DNA from: Tomitella cavernea | GTDB lineage: Bacteria > Actinomycetota > Actinomycetes > Mycobacteriales > Mycobacteriaceae | NCBI RefSeq assembly: GCF_016599145.1 | Contig: NZ_JAENKO010000007.1 | Span: 39,731 to 103,730, forward strand | Length of the DNA: 64,000 nucleotides | Direction: 5' to 3' | Shown: piece by piece, positions 52,798 to 62,262 of the stretch | Layout: every line of letters begins with the position of its first letter | Numbering within the stretch: position 1 is the stretch's first letter | Made by a program: the position numbers and the translations under genes | Notes under the pieces: model-generated | Told to the model about the DNA's origin: nothing | The model's database searches: none | The model's input: the letters and a program-made list of their open reading frames with translations, nothing else

Positions 52798-52855
52798 GAT
52801 CGCGGCGGGCCTCGTACCGTACGGGGCGCGGCGATGAGTGCGGGTGCGGGCGGCG

Positions 52856-52889
52856 GTCGATACCGGAAACCAGTCGATACCGGAAACCA
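52856..52889. repeat. 17-bp perfect tandem repeat
   Basis: GTCGATACCGGAAACCA occurs twice in tandem (52856-52872, 52873-52889) between the divergent SDR and the DHFR-like pseudogene, about 47 bases before the latter's start. It may be an operator. Confidence 0.8.
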
Positions 52890-52936
52890 TCGGACGACCA
52901 CGACCGCACCATGGACAGAACAGTCCAGGAGTACCC

Positions 52937-53298
52937 ATGCGCACACTCATCGCCACGGCATTCGTTTCCCTCGACGGCGTCGCCGAGGCCACCGGAGGAG
53001 AACCCGGATAGCGCAACTCCGGGTGGACGGTCCACGGCGTCGAGTTCGGCCCGGATGCCTACCGGATCAAGGGTGACGAGCAGGACGGGGCCGCCGCCAT
53101 GCTCCTCGGGAGGGACAGCTGTCAGGCCTTCCCCCCGTATGGCCCCCGGGCATGGACGACGAGTTCGGCTTCTACAACGCCATGCCGAAGACCGTGGTCT
53201 CCGCGACCATGCGGCCCGAAGACCTGGCGCAGGACCGGGGTGCGACCACATCCTGCGCAGCGTCGACGACGTCGCTCGTCTATGCCTTCCGGCGCTGA
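52937..53298 (+). pseudogene. DHFR-like (RibD C-terminal) reductase, degenerate
   Basis: The first 24 codons ('MRTLIATAFVSLDGVAEATG') are those of a dihydrofolate-reductase-like protein, but codon 25 is TAG (53009-53011), where relatives have Tyr. The same frame continues '[20 protein letters not shown]' and '[13 protein letters not shown]'. A frameshift near 53145 leads to '[20 protein letters not shown]', and another near 53240 leads to '[13 protein letters not shown]'. The C-terminal third is missing before the next gene. Confidence 0.88.
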
Positions 53299-53335
53299 AC
53301 GAGGACCGGGCGGGCCGGTCGGCTACGGTCCTTGC

Positions 53336-53743
53336 ATGCCCATAGGACCCGAGCATCTCCACAGGATCGCACTGGACTTCCTGGCCGACCGTCACCTCGC
53401 CACTCTGGCGACGCAGCGCTCCGACGGCAGCCCGCACGTGGTGGCGGTCGGCTTCACCTGGGATGCGCAGACGGGTCTGGCCCGGGTGATCACCAACGCC
53501 GGCTCGCAGAAGGCGCGAAATGCGCAGCGCGGCGGCCGGGCCGCGTTGACGCAGATCGACGGCGCGCGATGGATCACGCTCGAGGGGGCCGTGCGGCTCA
53601 GCGACGACCCCGGCGACGTGGCCCGGGCGGTCGAGCTCTACGCCTGCCGTTACCGGCAGCCCCGCCCCAATCCCACGCGGGTGGTCGTCGAGGTGGCCGT
53701 GGACCGGGTGCTCGGCATGCAGACCCTGCGGGCGCCCGCGTAG
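53336..53743 (+). CDS. PPOX-class F420-dependent oxidoreductase-like protein
   Basis: The 135-residue protein has the split-barrel pyridoxamine-phosphate-oxidase fold: '[20 protein letters not shown]', '[20 protein letters not shown]', '[13 protein letters not shown]'. It matches the small F420-binding group that includes M. tuberculosis Rv2074. It may reduce biliverdin or another substrate with F420H2. A TACGGT element ending about 8 bases before the ATG suggests a leaderless transcript. Confidence 0.85.
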   Translation: MPIGPEHLHRIALDFLADRHLATLATQRSDGSPHVVAVGFTWDAQTGLARVITNAGSQKARNAQRGGRAALTQIDGARWITLEGAVRLSDDPGDVARAVELYACRYRQPRPNPTRVVVEVAVDRVLGMQTLRAPA

Positions 53744-53761
53744 CGGCGGGCGCCCGGCCGG

Positions 53762-54940
53762 TCAGCCCGCGGGCAGGATGCCGAGCGCGCGGGGCCGGGT
53801 GTTGAGCGGCTCGCAGCCGCCGTCGGTGACCACCACGATGTCCTCGATGCGTGCACCCCACTCGCCCGGGAAGTAGATGCCCGGTTCGATGCTGAACGCC
53901 ATCCCGGGGCGCAGCGGCTCGTCGTTGCCGGCGACGATGTAGGGCTCCTCGTGCACCGAGAGCCCGATTCCGTGCCCGGTGCGGTGCACGAACGCGTCGG
54001 CGAGCCCGTGCCGGGCGAGCGCGTCGCGGGCGGCGGCGTCGACGGATTCCGCGGTGACGCCGGGGCGTGCGTGCCGGCGGGCGGCTTCCTGCGCCGCCTC
54101 CAGAAGGGCGTAGCGGCGGGCGGTCTCGGGGTCCGGCTCTCCGATGCTGTAGGTGCGGGTGGAGTCCGAATTGTATCCGGGCTCGACGGGCCCGCCGATG
54201 TCGATCACCACCATGTCGCCCTCCGCCAGCACACGGTCCGACACCTCGTGGTGCGGGTCGGCGCCGTGCGGACCGGAGCCGACGATGATGAACTCCGGCG
54301 CAGTGTGCCCCTCCTCGACGATCGCCGCGGCGATGTCGTCGGCCGCCTGCCGTTCGGTGCGCCCCGCCTTGAGCCACTCCCCCATCCGCGCGTGGACGCG
54401 GTCGATGGCCGCGCCGGCCCGCCGCAGGGCATCGACCTCCTCCGCGTCCTTGATCATCCGCAGCTCGCGCAGGACCGGCGTGGCCAGCCGGGCGGGGGCC
54501 CCGGTGCGGTCGGCCAGCGGGACGACGTGCAGCGCGGGCAGCGCCGGGTCCACGGCGACGGCGGGCGCCGCTCCGCCCGCTGCCCGGCCGCCATTCGCGG
54601 CCCCGGAGATGACGTCCGCGACGAGCGCGTGCGGGTCCACCCCGTCGACCCAGTCGAGCACCTGCAGGCCCAGCTCGGCGATCGCCGAATCGCGCAACGA
54701 TGCGAGCTCGAGCCGCGGCACCACCACGGTGGCCGGCGCGCCGGAGGCCGGGATGACGATGGCGGTGAGCCGCTCGAACGAGTGCGCCCGCGAGCCCGTG
54801 AGGTACTGCAGGTCGGGGCCGGTGCCGACCACGAGCGCGTCCAGGCCGGCGTCCGCGGTGAGGCGGGCGGCGCGGGCGAGCCGGTCCGCGTACGTGGCGG
54901 CGGCGAATCGGGTGGCGGGCTGGGGTGCGCTGTCGGTCAT
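53762..54940 (-). CDS. M24-family Xaa-Pro aminopeptidase/creatinase-like peptidase
   Basis: The 392-residue enzyme has an N-terminal creatinase-like domain (about 1-150) and a pita-bread catalytic domain. The dimetal ligands are in 'DIGGPVEPGYNSDSTRTYS' (two Asp), 'VHRTGHGIGLSVHEEPYI' (His) and two Glu in 'FSIEPGIYFPGEWGARIED'. It cleaves X-Pro dipeptides or oligopeptides in the cytoplasm. It corresponds to M. tuberculosis PepE (Rv2089c) by position. It is divergent from the 5'-3' exonuclease gene with only 42 bases between starts. Confidence 0.9.
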   Translation of the reverse strand: MTDSAPQPATRFAAATYADRLARAARLTADAGLDALVVGTGPDLQYLTGSRAHSFERLTAIVIPASGAPATVVVPRLELASLRDSAIAELGLQVLDWVDGVDPHALVADVISGAANGGRAAGGAAPAVAVDPALPALHVVPLADRTGAPARLATPVLRELRMIKDAEEVDALRRAGAAIDRVHARMGEWLKAGRTERQAADDIAAAIVEEGHTAPEFIIVGSGPHGADPHHEVSDRVLAEGDMVVIDIGGPVEPGYNSDSTRTYSIGEPDPETARRYALLEAAQEAARRHARPGVTAESVDAAARDALARHGLADAFVHRTGHGIGLSVHEEPYIVAGNDEPLRPGMAFSIEPGIYFPGEWGARIEDIVVVTDGGCEPLNTRPRALGILPAG

Positions 54941-54982
54941 GGCGCCCAGCGTATCGCCGAGGTGCCTGGCAGGATCGCACCC

Positions 54983-55924
54983 ATGACCGAGCCGCTGATG
55001 CTGATCGATGGCGCGAGCCTGTGGTACCGCGCCTTCCACGCCCTGCCGGAGAAGATCATCGCCCCGGACGGTTCCCCGGTGAACGCCGTGCGGGGATTCA
55101 CCGACATGGTGTCGGCGCTGATCCGGCGGGAGCGTCCAGCCCGGCTGGTGGTGTGCCTGGACCGGGCGTGGCGGCCGCAGTTCCGTGTGGACGCCGTGCC
55201 CTCATACAAGGCGCACCGGGCCGTGGCGGGGGAACCCGACCGCGAGGACGCGCCGGAGGCGCTGCCCCCGCAGGTGCCGTCGATCCTCGCACTCCTGCGC
55301 GCGGCGGGGATCGCGATCGCGGGAGCCGACGGCTCAGAAGCCGACGACGTGATCGGCACGCTGGCGTACCGCGAGGCGACGGACCCCGTGGTGGTGGTCA
55401 GCGGTGATCGCGACCTGTTGCAGGTGGTCCGCGACGCGCCGACGCCGGTGCGGGTGCTGTACGTCGGCCGGGGCATCGCCAAGGCCGAGGACTTCGGCCC
55501 GCAGGAAGTGGCCGCAAAATACGGGGTGCCCGGCGTCCGCGCGGGCGCCGCCTACGCGGAGCTGGCGCTACTGCGGGGCGACCCGTCCGATGGGCTGCCC
55601 GGGGTGGCGGGCATCGGGGAGAAGACGGCGGGGCGGCTGCTCACCGAGTTCGGGGATATCGGGGCGTTGCGCGCCGCCGCTGCCGACCCCGGTTCGACGC
55701 TGACGCCGCGAATACGCCGCAGCCTGGCCGGGGCCGCCGAGTATCTCGATGCGGCGCTCCCCGTGGTGCGCGTGCTCACCGATGCTCCGGTGGAGTTCGA
55801 TGGCGGCGCCGGCGATGCGCTCCCGCGCACGCCGACGGACGCGGCCGCACTGGAGGAGCTGGCCGTCCGCCTCGGCGTGGGCAGGGTCGTCGAGCGCCTG
55901 GTCTCGGCCCTGGCCGACCGCTGA
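54983..55924 (+). CDS. 5'-3' exonuclease (Pol I 5'-nuclease domain-like)
   Basis: The 313-residue protein is a stand-alone FEN/5'-nuclease: 'LMLIDGASLWYRAFHALP', 'VVCLDRAWRPQFR', acidic metal ligands in 'GSEADDVIGTLAYRE' and 'VVVSGDRDLLQVV', and the helix-hairpin-helix 'LPGVAGIGEKTAGRLLTEFG'. It removes RNA primers or flaps. It matches Rv2090 by position. The start is close to a divergent gene and may be leaderless. Confidence 0.92.
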   Translation: MTEPLMLIDGASLWYRAFHALPEKIIAPDGSPVNAVRGFTDMVSALIRRERPARLVVCLDRAWRPQFRVDAVPSYKAHRAVAGEPDREDAPEALPPQVPSILALLRAAGIAIAGADGSEADDVIGTLAYREATDPVVVVSGDRDLLQVVRDAPTPVRVLYVGRGIAKAEDFGPQEVAAKYGVPGVRAGAAYAELALLRGDPSDGLPGVAGIGEKTAGRLLTEFGDIGALRAAAADPGSTLTPRIRRSLAGAAEYLDAALPVVRVLTDAPVEFDGGAGDALPRTPTDAAALEELAVRLGVGRVVERLVSALADR

Positions 55925-55957
55925 TCGCGGCCGGGCCATGCCGTGTCGCCGTGGTCG

Positions 55958-56659
55958 TCAGCGAGTCGGGGCGGAGACGACGTAGACGCCGTCGTCGCCT
56001 TGGAAAGTCGCGCTGACGGTGGTCACGCGCCCGTTCACCACGGCCTGGCAGGTGAAGGTTCCGCCGTCCGCGACCGCGATGTCCGACGGGCACTCGACGG
56101 CGTCCACCCCGCCGATACCGAGGTCGTCCCGGAGCACGTCCGCGATCGACGCCTCCGCCGCCTGCGTGTCCAGCACGGTGGTGACGAAGAACCCCGGCCA
56201 CAGGAAGCCGAGGACGAGCACCGCCACGGCCGCCGCCGCGGCGAGGGCGGACAGCCCCGCGATCAGCCATTCCCGGCCGGTCGGCCTTCGCGCCTCTGCC
56301 ACCGGTCCGGGCTCGGTCTGCATCGTGCCGGACTGCTGGTAGCCCACCTGCTGGTGGCCGGAACCGGCGTAGCCGGCGTACGGGTACCCGCCCTGAGACT
56401 CCCCCGGCGGCGCCCACGGCGATCCGGGTGGCTGCTGCTGTCCGTCGTAGTAGGGGTACGCGGCGTATCCGGCCTGCGAATATGCCTGCGGAGGATACCC
56501 GGCCTGCGGGTAGTCCGAGTACGCCTGACTCCCGGTGCCCCCGTCCATCGGCGGATACGGCCCGGCCGGTGGGTACTGCGGGAACTGCTGCGTGGGGTCG
56601 AAGGACGGGCGTTCATGCTCCTCGGGGCCTGGGTGCGGCTGGTGCTGCGGGTCCGTCAT
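55958..56659 (-). CDS. DUF4333 membrane-anchored protein
   Basis: The 233-residue protein has a Pro/Gln/Tyr-rich cytoplasmic N terminus (about 1-130, repeated 'GYP', 'AGY'), one membrane helix ('WLIAGLSALAAAAAVAVLVL') and an external DUF4333 domain with a Cys pair ('VECPSDIAVADGGTFTCQAV') likely to form a disulfide. It corresponds to Rv2091c by position. Function unknown; an envelope role is likely. Confidence 0.85.
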   Translation of the reverse strand: MTDPQHQPHPGPEEHERPSFDPTQQFPQYPPAGPYPPMDGGTGSQAYSDYPQAGYPPQAYSQAGYAAYPYYDGQQQPPGSPWAPPGESQGGYPYAGYAGSGHQQVGYQQSGTMQTEPGPVAEARRPTGREWLIAGLSALAAAAAVAVLVLGFLWPGFFVTTVLDTQAAEASIADVLRDDLGIGGVDAVECPSDIAVADGGTFTCQAVVNGRVTTVSATFQGDDGVYVVSAPTR

Positions 56660-56958
56660 CGGCTGTCCTCGTGGTCTGCTGCGTCATCATGGGTCTGCTG
56701 CGTCGTTCTGGGGCTCCGGCGGCATTATGGGTCTGTCGGCGTCGTTCTGGGGCTCCGGCGTCATTATGGGTCTGCCAGCTGTCGTGACTCAGTCCTTCGC
56801 GGCCGGATCCGTCGCGTCCAATCTAAACGGTATGGACCGGATGGCCGGCGCACCCGGCGCGCGATTCGAGCTTCCTCTACGCGGTCCGAGCGCCGATTCG
56901 CCGCGTCTGCGGTGTAAACGGTGCTCGACGCGCGCCGGGTCCGCAAGCCCCCACGTGG
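56660..56958. repeat. Intergenic region with two 39-bp tandem repeats
   Basis: Between the DUF4333 start and the helY stop, two 39-bp units (56700-56738, 56739-56777) differ at only a few bases, and a partial third copy precedes them from about 56672. Each unit contains 'GTCGTTCTGGGGCTCCGGC' and an ATTATGGGTCTG core. The rest of the gap holds no coding frame I can support. Confidence 0.75.
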
Positions 56959-59760
56959 TCAGGGCGCCTCGACCGCCACGACGCCGCGGCGGATCGACCC
57001 CACCGCCGAGCGGGCCGTGTGCACCAGCGCGGTGTCGTCGGATACCATGCCGATCTGGTCGAGCAGGTCCACCACCTGCCGGCACCACCGGACGAAGTCC
57101 CCGGCCGCCAGCGGGGCGCCGTTCGCATCACCGGCGGTGAACAGGACCTCGTCGAGCGGGGCGCCCTGCACCCAGCGGTGCACCGCCTGAGCGAACCCCG
57201 CGTCGGGGCGGCGAGTCTCCGGCAGGCGGTGCCGGGATTCGACATCCCTGACCTCCGCCCACAGCACGTCGGTGTCGTCGAGCGCGCGGCGCATGTTCTC
57301 GGGACCCGCCAGCACCACACCGCCCTCGCCGCGGCGCGACTCATACACGAGTGCCGACACCACGGCCGCGAGTTCTGCGGGGCCGAGGCCGGCCCACAGG
57401 CCCCGTCGCAGAGACTCGGTGACCAGCAGCGCGCTCTCCGCGTAGACGCCGGCCAGCAGCCGGCCCGCGTCGGTGACCGTCGTCTCCTGCGACTTCCCCC
57501 CGGCCAGGTACCCGAGTTCGGTAAGGAGCCGGACCATCCGGTCGAACTCGCGCGCCAGGGAATGCGCGGCCGCGTTGTGCCGCGCCACGAGCTTGTCGGT
57601 GGAACGTTCGAGCGCGAAGTACCGCTCGCCCCACCTGCTGTGCGCGTCGATCTCCGGGCAATCGTGGCAGGGGTGCGTACGCACCTGACGGCGCAACTCC
57701 GCCAGTTCGCGGTCGTCGGCGGCCGCCGATTTGCGTCCGTGCGGACGCTTGCGCGGCGGCGTGAACCCGGATTGGCGCAGCGTCGAGGACAGGTCCCTGC
57801 GCACTGGCGGAGACTGGTGGGAGACGTGCTTGGGCAGCCGCATCGTGCCGAGCGACTGCACACTCCCGCGGAAGTCCGGCGCGGACACCCGCCCGGCCCA
57901 CCGGTCCTCGTTGAGGACCAACGGCCGCGGGTCCGTCGTCGAACGGTCCGGTTCGAGCACCACCGCGATGCCGGAACGTCGCCCGGAGGTGATCGCAATG
58001 ACCTCGCCCCGCCGCAGCGACGCCAGCTGCGCGACCACGTCACTGCGCCGGGCCTCCCGGGTCTGTTTCTCGAGCTCCTTCTCCCGTCGGCCGATCCGCT
58101 CGCGCAGCCCCGCGTACTCGCGGAAGTCGCCCAGGTGGCACTGCAGGTGCTGAGAGTAGCCCTCCAGCGCTTCTCGGTTGCGGTCGATCGAACGGGCCAG
58201 GCCCACCACCGAACGGTCCGCCTGGAACTGCGCGAACGACCTCTCCACCAGGAGCCGCCCCTCCGGGCTGCCCAGGCGCTGCACGAGGTTGACGGTCATG
58301 TTGTATCCCGGCTGGAACGAGCTGGTGAGAGGGTAGGTGCGCGCCCCGGCCAGCCCGGCGACCGCGCCCAGGTCCATCCCCGGGCGCCAGACGATCACGG
58401 CGTGCCCTTCGACGTCGATGCCGCGGCGCCCCGCGCGCCCGGTGAGCTGCGTGTACTCCCCCGGCGTGAGATCGGCGTGCGTTTCACCGTTGTACTTGAC
58501 CAGCCGCTCGAGCAGCACCGTGCGGGCGGGCATGTTGATGCCCAACGCCAGCGTTTCGGTGGCGAACACGATCCGGATCAGGCCGCGGGTGAACAGCTCC
58601 TCGACGGTGTGCCGGAACGCGGGCAGCATGCCTGCGTGATGGGCCGCGAACCCGCGGGTGAGGGCTTCCGCCCAGCCGTGGAACCCCAGGATGTCCAGGT
58701 CCTCGGGCGGGAGCCCCGCCGTGTGCCGGTCGATCACCGCACGGATCTCCCGTGCCTCGTCCTCGGTGGTGAGCCGCAGCGGTGAGCGCCGGCACTGGTC
58801 CACGGCGCCGTCGCATCCGGCGCGGCTGAAGATGAATCCGATCGCGGGAAGCAGCCCCTCGCGGTCGAGCCGGGCGACCACGTGCGGGCGCGGCGGCAAC
58901 CGGAATCCACCGTTGTCCGCGGGCCGGCCACGGTCGCCCCGCCCCCGCGCATGCGGCGAACCGCCGCGGCCGCGCCGGTTCCCATGCGCCCCGCGGCCGC
59001 CGCCGCGGGGTCCGCCACGACCGCCGTCGGACCGACCCCCGAGCACGCGCTGCACGGTGCGCTTGAGGACGCTGCTGACCAGTACCCCGCGGCCGGAGCG
59101 GTCGGGGCCGTCCTCGAACAGCGGCAGAATGTCGCCGTCGACCAGGACGTGCTGCCACAGGGGCACGGGCCGGTGCTCGTCGACGATCACCGCCGTGTCT
59201 CCGCGGACCTCCTGCATCCACGCGCCGAATTCCTCGGCGTTGCTCACGGTGGCGGACAGGCTCACCACCCGGACCTCGGCCGGCAGGCCCAGGATCACCT
59301 CTTCCCATACCGCGCCGCGGAACCGGTCGGCGAGGAAGTGCACCTCGTCCATGACGACGTGCGAAAGCCCGTCGAGCGCGGGCGACTGCGCGTAGAGCAT
59401 GTTGCGCAGCACTTCCGTGGTCATGACGACGATCGGTGCCCGCGCGTTGACGGACTGGTCGCCGGTGAGCAATCCGACGGCCTCGTGGCCGTGGCGCGCG
59501 CGCAGGTCCGCGAACTTCTGGTTGCTCAGCGCCTTGATCGGTGTGGTGTAGAAACACTTGCCGCCGGTGGCCAGTGCCAAATGCACGGCGAACTCGCCGA
59601 CCACCGTCTTCCCTGCGCCCGTCGGCGCACAGACGAGCACGCCGCTGCCGTCCTCGAGCGCGCGGCAGGAGCGCTGCTGGAAGCCATCGAGGGCGAAGTC
59701 GAGTCCGCCGGCGAAATCACTGAAGTACGTCGACGGATCAGCCATGGACGAGTCGGACAT
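56959..59760 (-). CDS. helY: Ski2-type RNA/DNA helicase HelY
   Basis: The 933-residue helicase has 'CAPTGAGKTVVGEF' (Walker A, residues about 44-57), 'VVMDEVHFLADRF' (DEVH), 'VSLSATVSNAEEF', 'TETLALGINMPAR' and 'YTQLTGRAGRRGID'. The C-terminal half follows actinobacterial HelY, including 'CHDCPEIDAHSRW'. Between the two RecA domains (about residues 241-285) is an Arg/Gly-rich RGG-like insert. The start is 59760, 5 bases after the tatC stop, or 59745. The operon pafB-pafC-tatA-tatC-helY is conserved. Confidence 0.93.
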   Translation of the reverse strand: MSDSSMADPSTYFSDFAGGLDFALDGFQQRSCRALEDGSGVLVCAPTGAGKTVVGEFAVHLALATGGKCFYTTPIKALSNQKFADLRARHGHEAVGLLTGDQSVNARAPIVVMTTEVLRNMLYAQSPALDGLSHVVMDEVHFLADRFRGAVWEEVILGLPAEVRVVSLSATVSNAEEFGAWMQEVRGDTAVIVDEHRPVPLWQHVLVDGDILPLFEDGPDRSGRGVLVSSVLKRTVQRVLGGRSDGGRGGPRGGGRGAHGNRRGRGGSPHARGRGDRGRPADNGGFRLPPRPHVVARLDREGLLPAIGFIFSRAGCDGAVDQCRRSPLRLTTEDEAREIRAVIDRHTAGLPPEDLDILGFHGWAEALTRGFAAHHAGMLPAFRHTVEELFTRGLIRIVFATETLALGINMPARTVLLERLVKYNGETHADLTPGEYTQLTGRAGRRGIDVEGHAVIVWRPGMDLGAVAGLAGARTYPLTSSFQPGYNMTVNLVQRLGSPEGRLLVERSFAQFQADRSVVGLARSIDRNREALEGYSQHLQCHLGDFREYAGLRERIGRREKELEKQTREARRSDVVAQLASLRRGEVIAITSGRRSGIAVVLEPDRSTTDPRPLVLNEDRWAGRVSAPDFRGSVQSLGTMRLPKHVSHQSPPVRRDLSSTLRQSGFTPPRKRPHGRKSAAADDRELAELRRQVRTHPCHDCPEIDAHSRWGERYFALERSTDKLVARHNAAAHSLAREFDRMVRLLTELGYLAGGKSQETTVTDAGRLLAGVYAESALLVTESLRRGLWAGLGPAELAAVVSALVYESRRGEGGVVLAGPENMRRALDDTDVLWAEVRDVESRHRLPETRRPDAGFAQAVHRWVQGAPLDEVLFTAGDANGAPLAAGDFVRWCRQVVDLLDQIGMVSDDTALVHTARSAVGSIRRGVVAVEAP

Positions 59761-59765
59761 CGACG

Positions 59766-60749
59766 TCAGAGCGTGTCGTCGTAGTCGGTGCCGCGGTCGT
59801 GGACCATCGTGGTCGACCCGCCGTCCGCGGCGGTCGCGGAGTGGGCCTCGTCGACCCCGGCGGGCGCCTCGACTCCGGTCGGGGTTCCGATCGGCGCGGC
59901 CGCATCGTCCGGGATCTCCTCGCGGGAATTGCGTGCCGCACGCTTGTCGTGCAGGCGGCACACCTGGATCGCCAGCTCGATGAGGACCGTCAGCGCCGCA
60001 GCGAGCGCGAGCATGGAGAAGGGATCCTGGCCCGGCGTGAAGACCGCAGCGAACACGAACATGCCGAAGATCAGCCCGCGCCGCCAGTGCTTGAGCTTCT
60101 CGTACGGCAGGACGCCGACGAGGTTCAGGGCGATCACGAGTAGCGGTATCTCGAAGCTGACGCCGAAGATGATGAGCAGGTGGATGATGAAGCCGAAATA
60201 CTCGGAGCCGCTCAACGCCGTGACCTGCACGTTGTCGCCGACCGTCAGGAGGAAGTGCAGGGCCTTGGCCACCACCAGGTATGCCAGGAGCGCGCCGCCG
60301 AGGAACAGGACTGTGGCCGCGGTGACGAACGACAGCGCGAAACGCCGTTCGTTCTTGTGCAGCCCCGGCGTGATGAAACCCCACACCTGATACAGCCACA
60401 CGGGCGAGGCGAGCACCACGCCCGCCGTCAGCGCCACCTTCAGCCGCAGCATGAACTGTTCGAACACGCCGGTGGCGAGGAGCCGGCACGCCTCGCTGTC
60501 GCCCGCGGACAAGTCCGCCCGGGCGCTGCTGGGCAGCGCGCAGTACGGGCCGCGGAGCAATTCCCCGAGGCTCTCGATCCCGAAGATGGAGTACGAATAC
60601 CACAAGAACCCGAAAAGGGTGGTCACCAGTACGGCGGCGACGGCGATCAACAGGCGCCGCCGCAGCTCGTAGAGGTGTTCGACGAGCGACATGGTGCCGT
60701 CGGGGTTGATGCGGCTTCGGCGTTGCCGCGGATCCAGTGATATGCGCAC
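59766..60749 (-). CDS. tatC: Twin-arginine translocase subunit TatC
   Basis: The 327-residue protein has six helices and the TatC signatures '[20 protein letters not shown]' near the N terminus, Phe/Glu in '[19 protein letters not shown]', '[17 protein letters not shown]' and '[14 protein letters not shown]'. It is the receptor for RR signal peptides in the cytoplasmic membrane. The C-terminal 70 residues are a disordered acidic tail. It lies downstream of tatA and overlaps the helY leader region. Confidence 0.95.
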   Translation of the reverse strand: MRISLDPRQRRSRINPDGTMSLVEHLYELRRRLLIAVAAVLVTTLFGFLWYSYSIFGIESLGELLRGPYCALPSSARADLSAGDSEACRLLATGVFEQFMLRLKVALTAGVVLASPVWLYQVWGFITPGLHKNERRFALSFVTAATVLFLGGALLAYLVVAKALHFLLTVGDNVQVTALSGSEYFGFIIHLLIIFGVSFEIPLLVIALNLVGVLPYEKLKHWRRGLIFGMFVFAAVFTPGQDPFSMLALAAALTVLIELAIQVCRLHDKRAARNSREEIPDDAAAPIGTPTGVEAPAGVDEAHSATAADGGSTTMVHDRGTDYDDTL

Positions 60750-60819
60750 AGTCAGTCTCTAGCTGAACACAGCGACGACTCCGGCCATGCGGAAGGCGTG
60801 GCCGGAGAGGGTCGCCTCG

Positions 60820-61149
60820 TCAGGCGCCGGTGCCTGGGGCGGGCGGCGTCTGCTGCGGGGCTCCCGCCGACTGCGGCGTGTCCGCCACGGACGGTGCAGG
60901 ATCGGCCTGCGGCGTCGTGTTCGCGGACTGCGCGGGCAATGCCTGCGGGGTCGATGCCTGCGGGGTCGATGCCTGCGGGGCGGACTCCGCAGCCTCGGAG
61001 TCGTTACCGGTCATCTCCTTCATCTCGCTCTTGAAGATGCGAAGTGAACGGCCCAGCCCCCGCGCCGCGCCAGGCAGGCGCGTCGAACCGAAGAGCAGGA
61101 CGAGAACGATCAGCACGATCGCCCAGTGCCACGGGCTCATTGCGCCCAT
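60820..61149 (-). CDS. tatA: Twin-arginine translocase subunit TatA
   Basis: The 109-residue protein has the TatA N-terminal helix ('PWHWAIVLIVLVLLFGSTRL'), the amphipathic helix ('GAARGLGRSLRIFKSEMKEM') and a disordered Pro/Gln/Ala tail. The tail contains 'PQAST' repeats encoded by 15-bp tandem units (60939-60983). It forms the protein-conducting assembly with TatC. GGAGG precedes ATG 61149. Confidence 0.93.
   Translation of the reverse strand: MGAMSPWHWAIVLIVLVLLFGSTRLPGAARGLGRSLRIFKSEMKEMTGNDSEAAESAPQASTPQASTPQALPAQSANTTPQADPAPSVADTPQSAGAPQQTPPAPGTGA
60939..60983. repeat. 15-bp tandem repeat inside tatA
   Basis: Three units of ATGCCTGCGGGGTCG (the third diverges at its end) occupy 60939-60953, 60954-60968 and 60969-60983 and encode the repeated PQAST-like tail. 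Confidence 0.8.
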
Positions 61150-61242
61150 ACCAACCTCCAATGATCGAACGTGCTCGATGTTACCTGAACGGCCGACGTT
61201 CTCGGGTCCCGGCCGCGGAGCAATGCCGTCGCCCCGACTGTG

Positions 61243-62262
61243 TCATGGCAGCGCGCCGGCTATCGCGTGGACGGGGAAATCCGCGGACCGGGCGTAGGCG
61301 TCGAGTGCCTCCGCGGCGCTCGTGTGGACCAGCTGGGACTCCGCCGGCCGGTCGAGGATCCGGATCCGTCCGCCGAAGCCGAGCAGGAAACGACGCAGCC
61401 AGTCCTCCGAGGCGTACCGTAGCGACGCCTCCTTGCCGCCGTCGGGGTGGTCGGCAAGGTCGACCATCGGGAAGTAGTCGAGAGCCCACAAGCAGTCGGA
61501 CGCCACGGCCAGACGTACCTGGGGCAGGCCGGTGGCGGAATCGTAGAAGTCCGCGAGCGCGTCCACCAGCTCCGCGGACGGGGGCTCCGACGGCGCGTCG
61601 AGCACCTCGGCGCTGTCGATCCGGTCGAGGCGGAACTTCCGCTCGTCCTCGGCCAGACGACACCACGCCAGCAGGTAGCTGTTGCCCGCGGCCAATTGGA
61701 TGCGGACCGGGTCGACCACGCGGTGCGTCCACGTGTCGCGCGTGGCCGAGTAGTAGCGGATGCGCAGTGCGCGTCCGCGAGTCACCGCGTCGCGCACCGT
61801 GTCCGCTGCGGCCGGGTCCGCCGCAGACGGGACGGGCACGTCCGCAGCCTTGCCGTCCGGCACCGGCCCGGCGGCGTCCGCCGTCGACTCCCGCGCCGCA
61901 TCCTCGATCTTGTCCATGGCGCTGCGGACGGCGGCCGGCATGACGCTCGACGGTTGTTCCGCCAGGAAGCCGAGCGCGAGGAGCAGCGTCGACGCCTCGG
62001 GCGTCGTCAGCCGCAACGGGCGGTCGATGCCCTGCGAATCGGTGACCTCGACCGTGTCACCGGTGAATGCGACGTCGATCAGGTCGCCGCCGCCGAGCCC
62101 GGGCCGCCCGCACATCCACAGGATGTTGAGGTCCTTCTCCAGCTCCTTGACGGAAACCCCCATGTCCTTGGCGATGTCGGACTTCAGACGCCCCTGGTTG
62201 GCGCGGATCAGCGGGACGAGCGCCAGCAGCCGGGCGACGCGGTCCACGTGGACTCCGCTCAT
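61243..62262 (-). CDS. pafC: WYL-domain transcription factor PafC
   Basis: The 339-residue protein has an N-terminal winged helix ('RVARLLALVPLIRANQGRLK'), a central WYL domain with 'ALRIRYYSATRDTWTHRVVD' and 'NSYLLAWCRLAEDERKFRLD', and a C-terminal WCX extension. With PafB it activates LexA-independent DNA-damage genes in mycobacteria. It overlaps pafB by 4 bases (ATGA). Confidence 0.93.
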   Translation of the reverse strand: MSGVHVDRVARLLALVPLIRANQGRLKSDIAKDMGVSVKELEKDLNILWMCGRPGLGGGDLIDVAFTGDTVEVTDSQGIDRPLRLTTPEASTLLLALGFLAEQPSSVMPAAVRSAMDKIEDAARESTADAAGPVPDGKAADVPVPSAADPAAADTVRDAVTRGRALRIRYYSATRDTWTHRVVDPVRIQLAAGNSYLLAWCRLAEDERKFRLDRIDSAEVLDAPSEPPSAELVDALADFYDSATGLPQVRLAVASDCLWALDYFPMVDLADHPDGGKEASLRYASEDWLRRFLLGFGGRIRILDRPAESQLVHTSAAEALDAYARSADFPVHAIAGALP

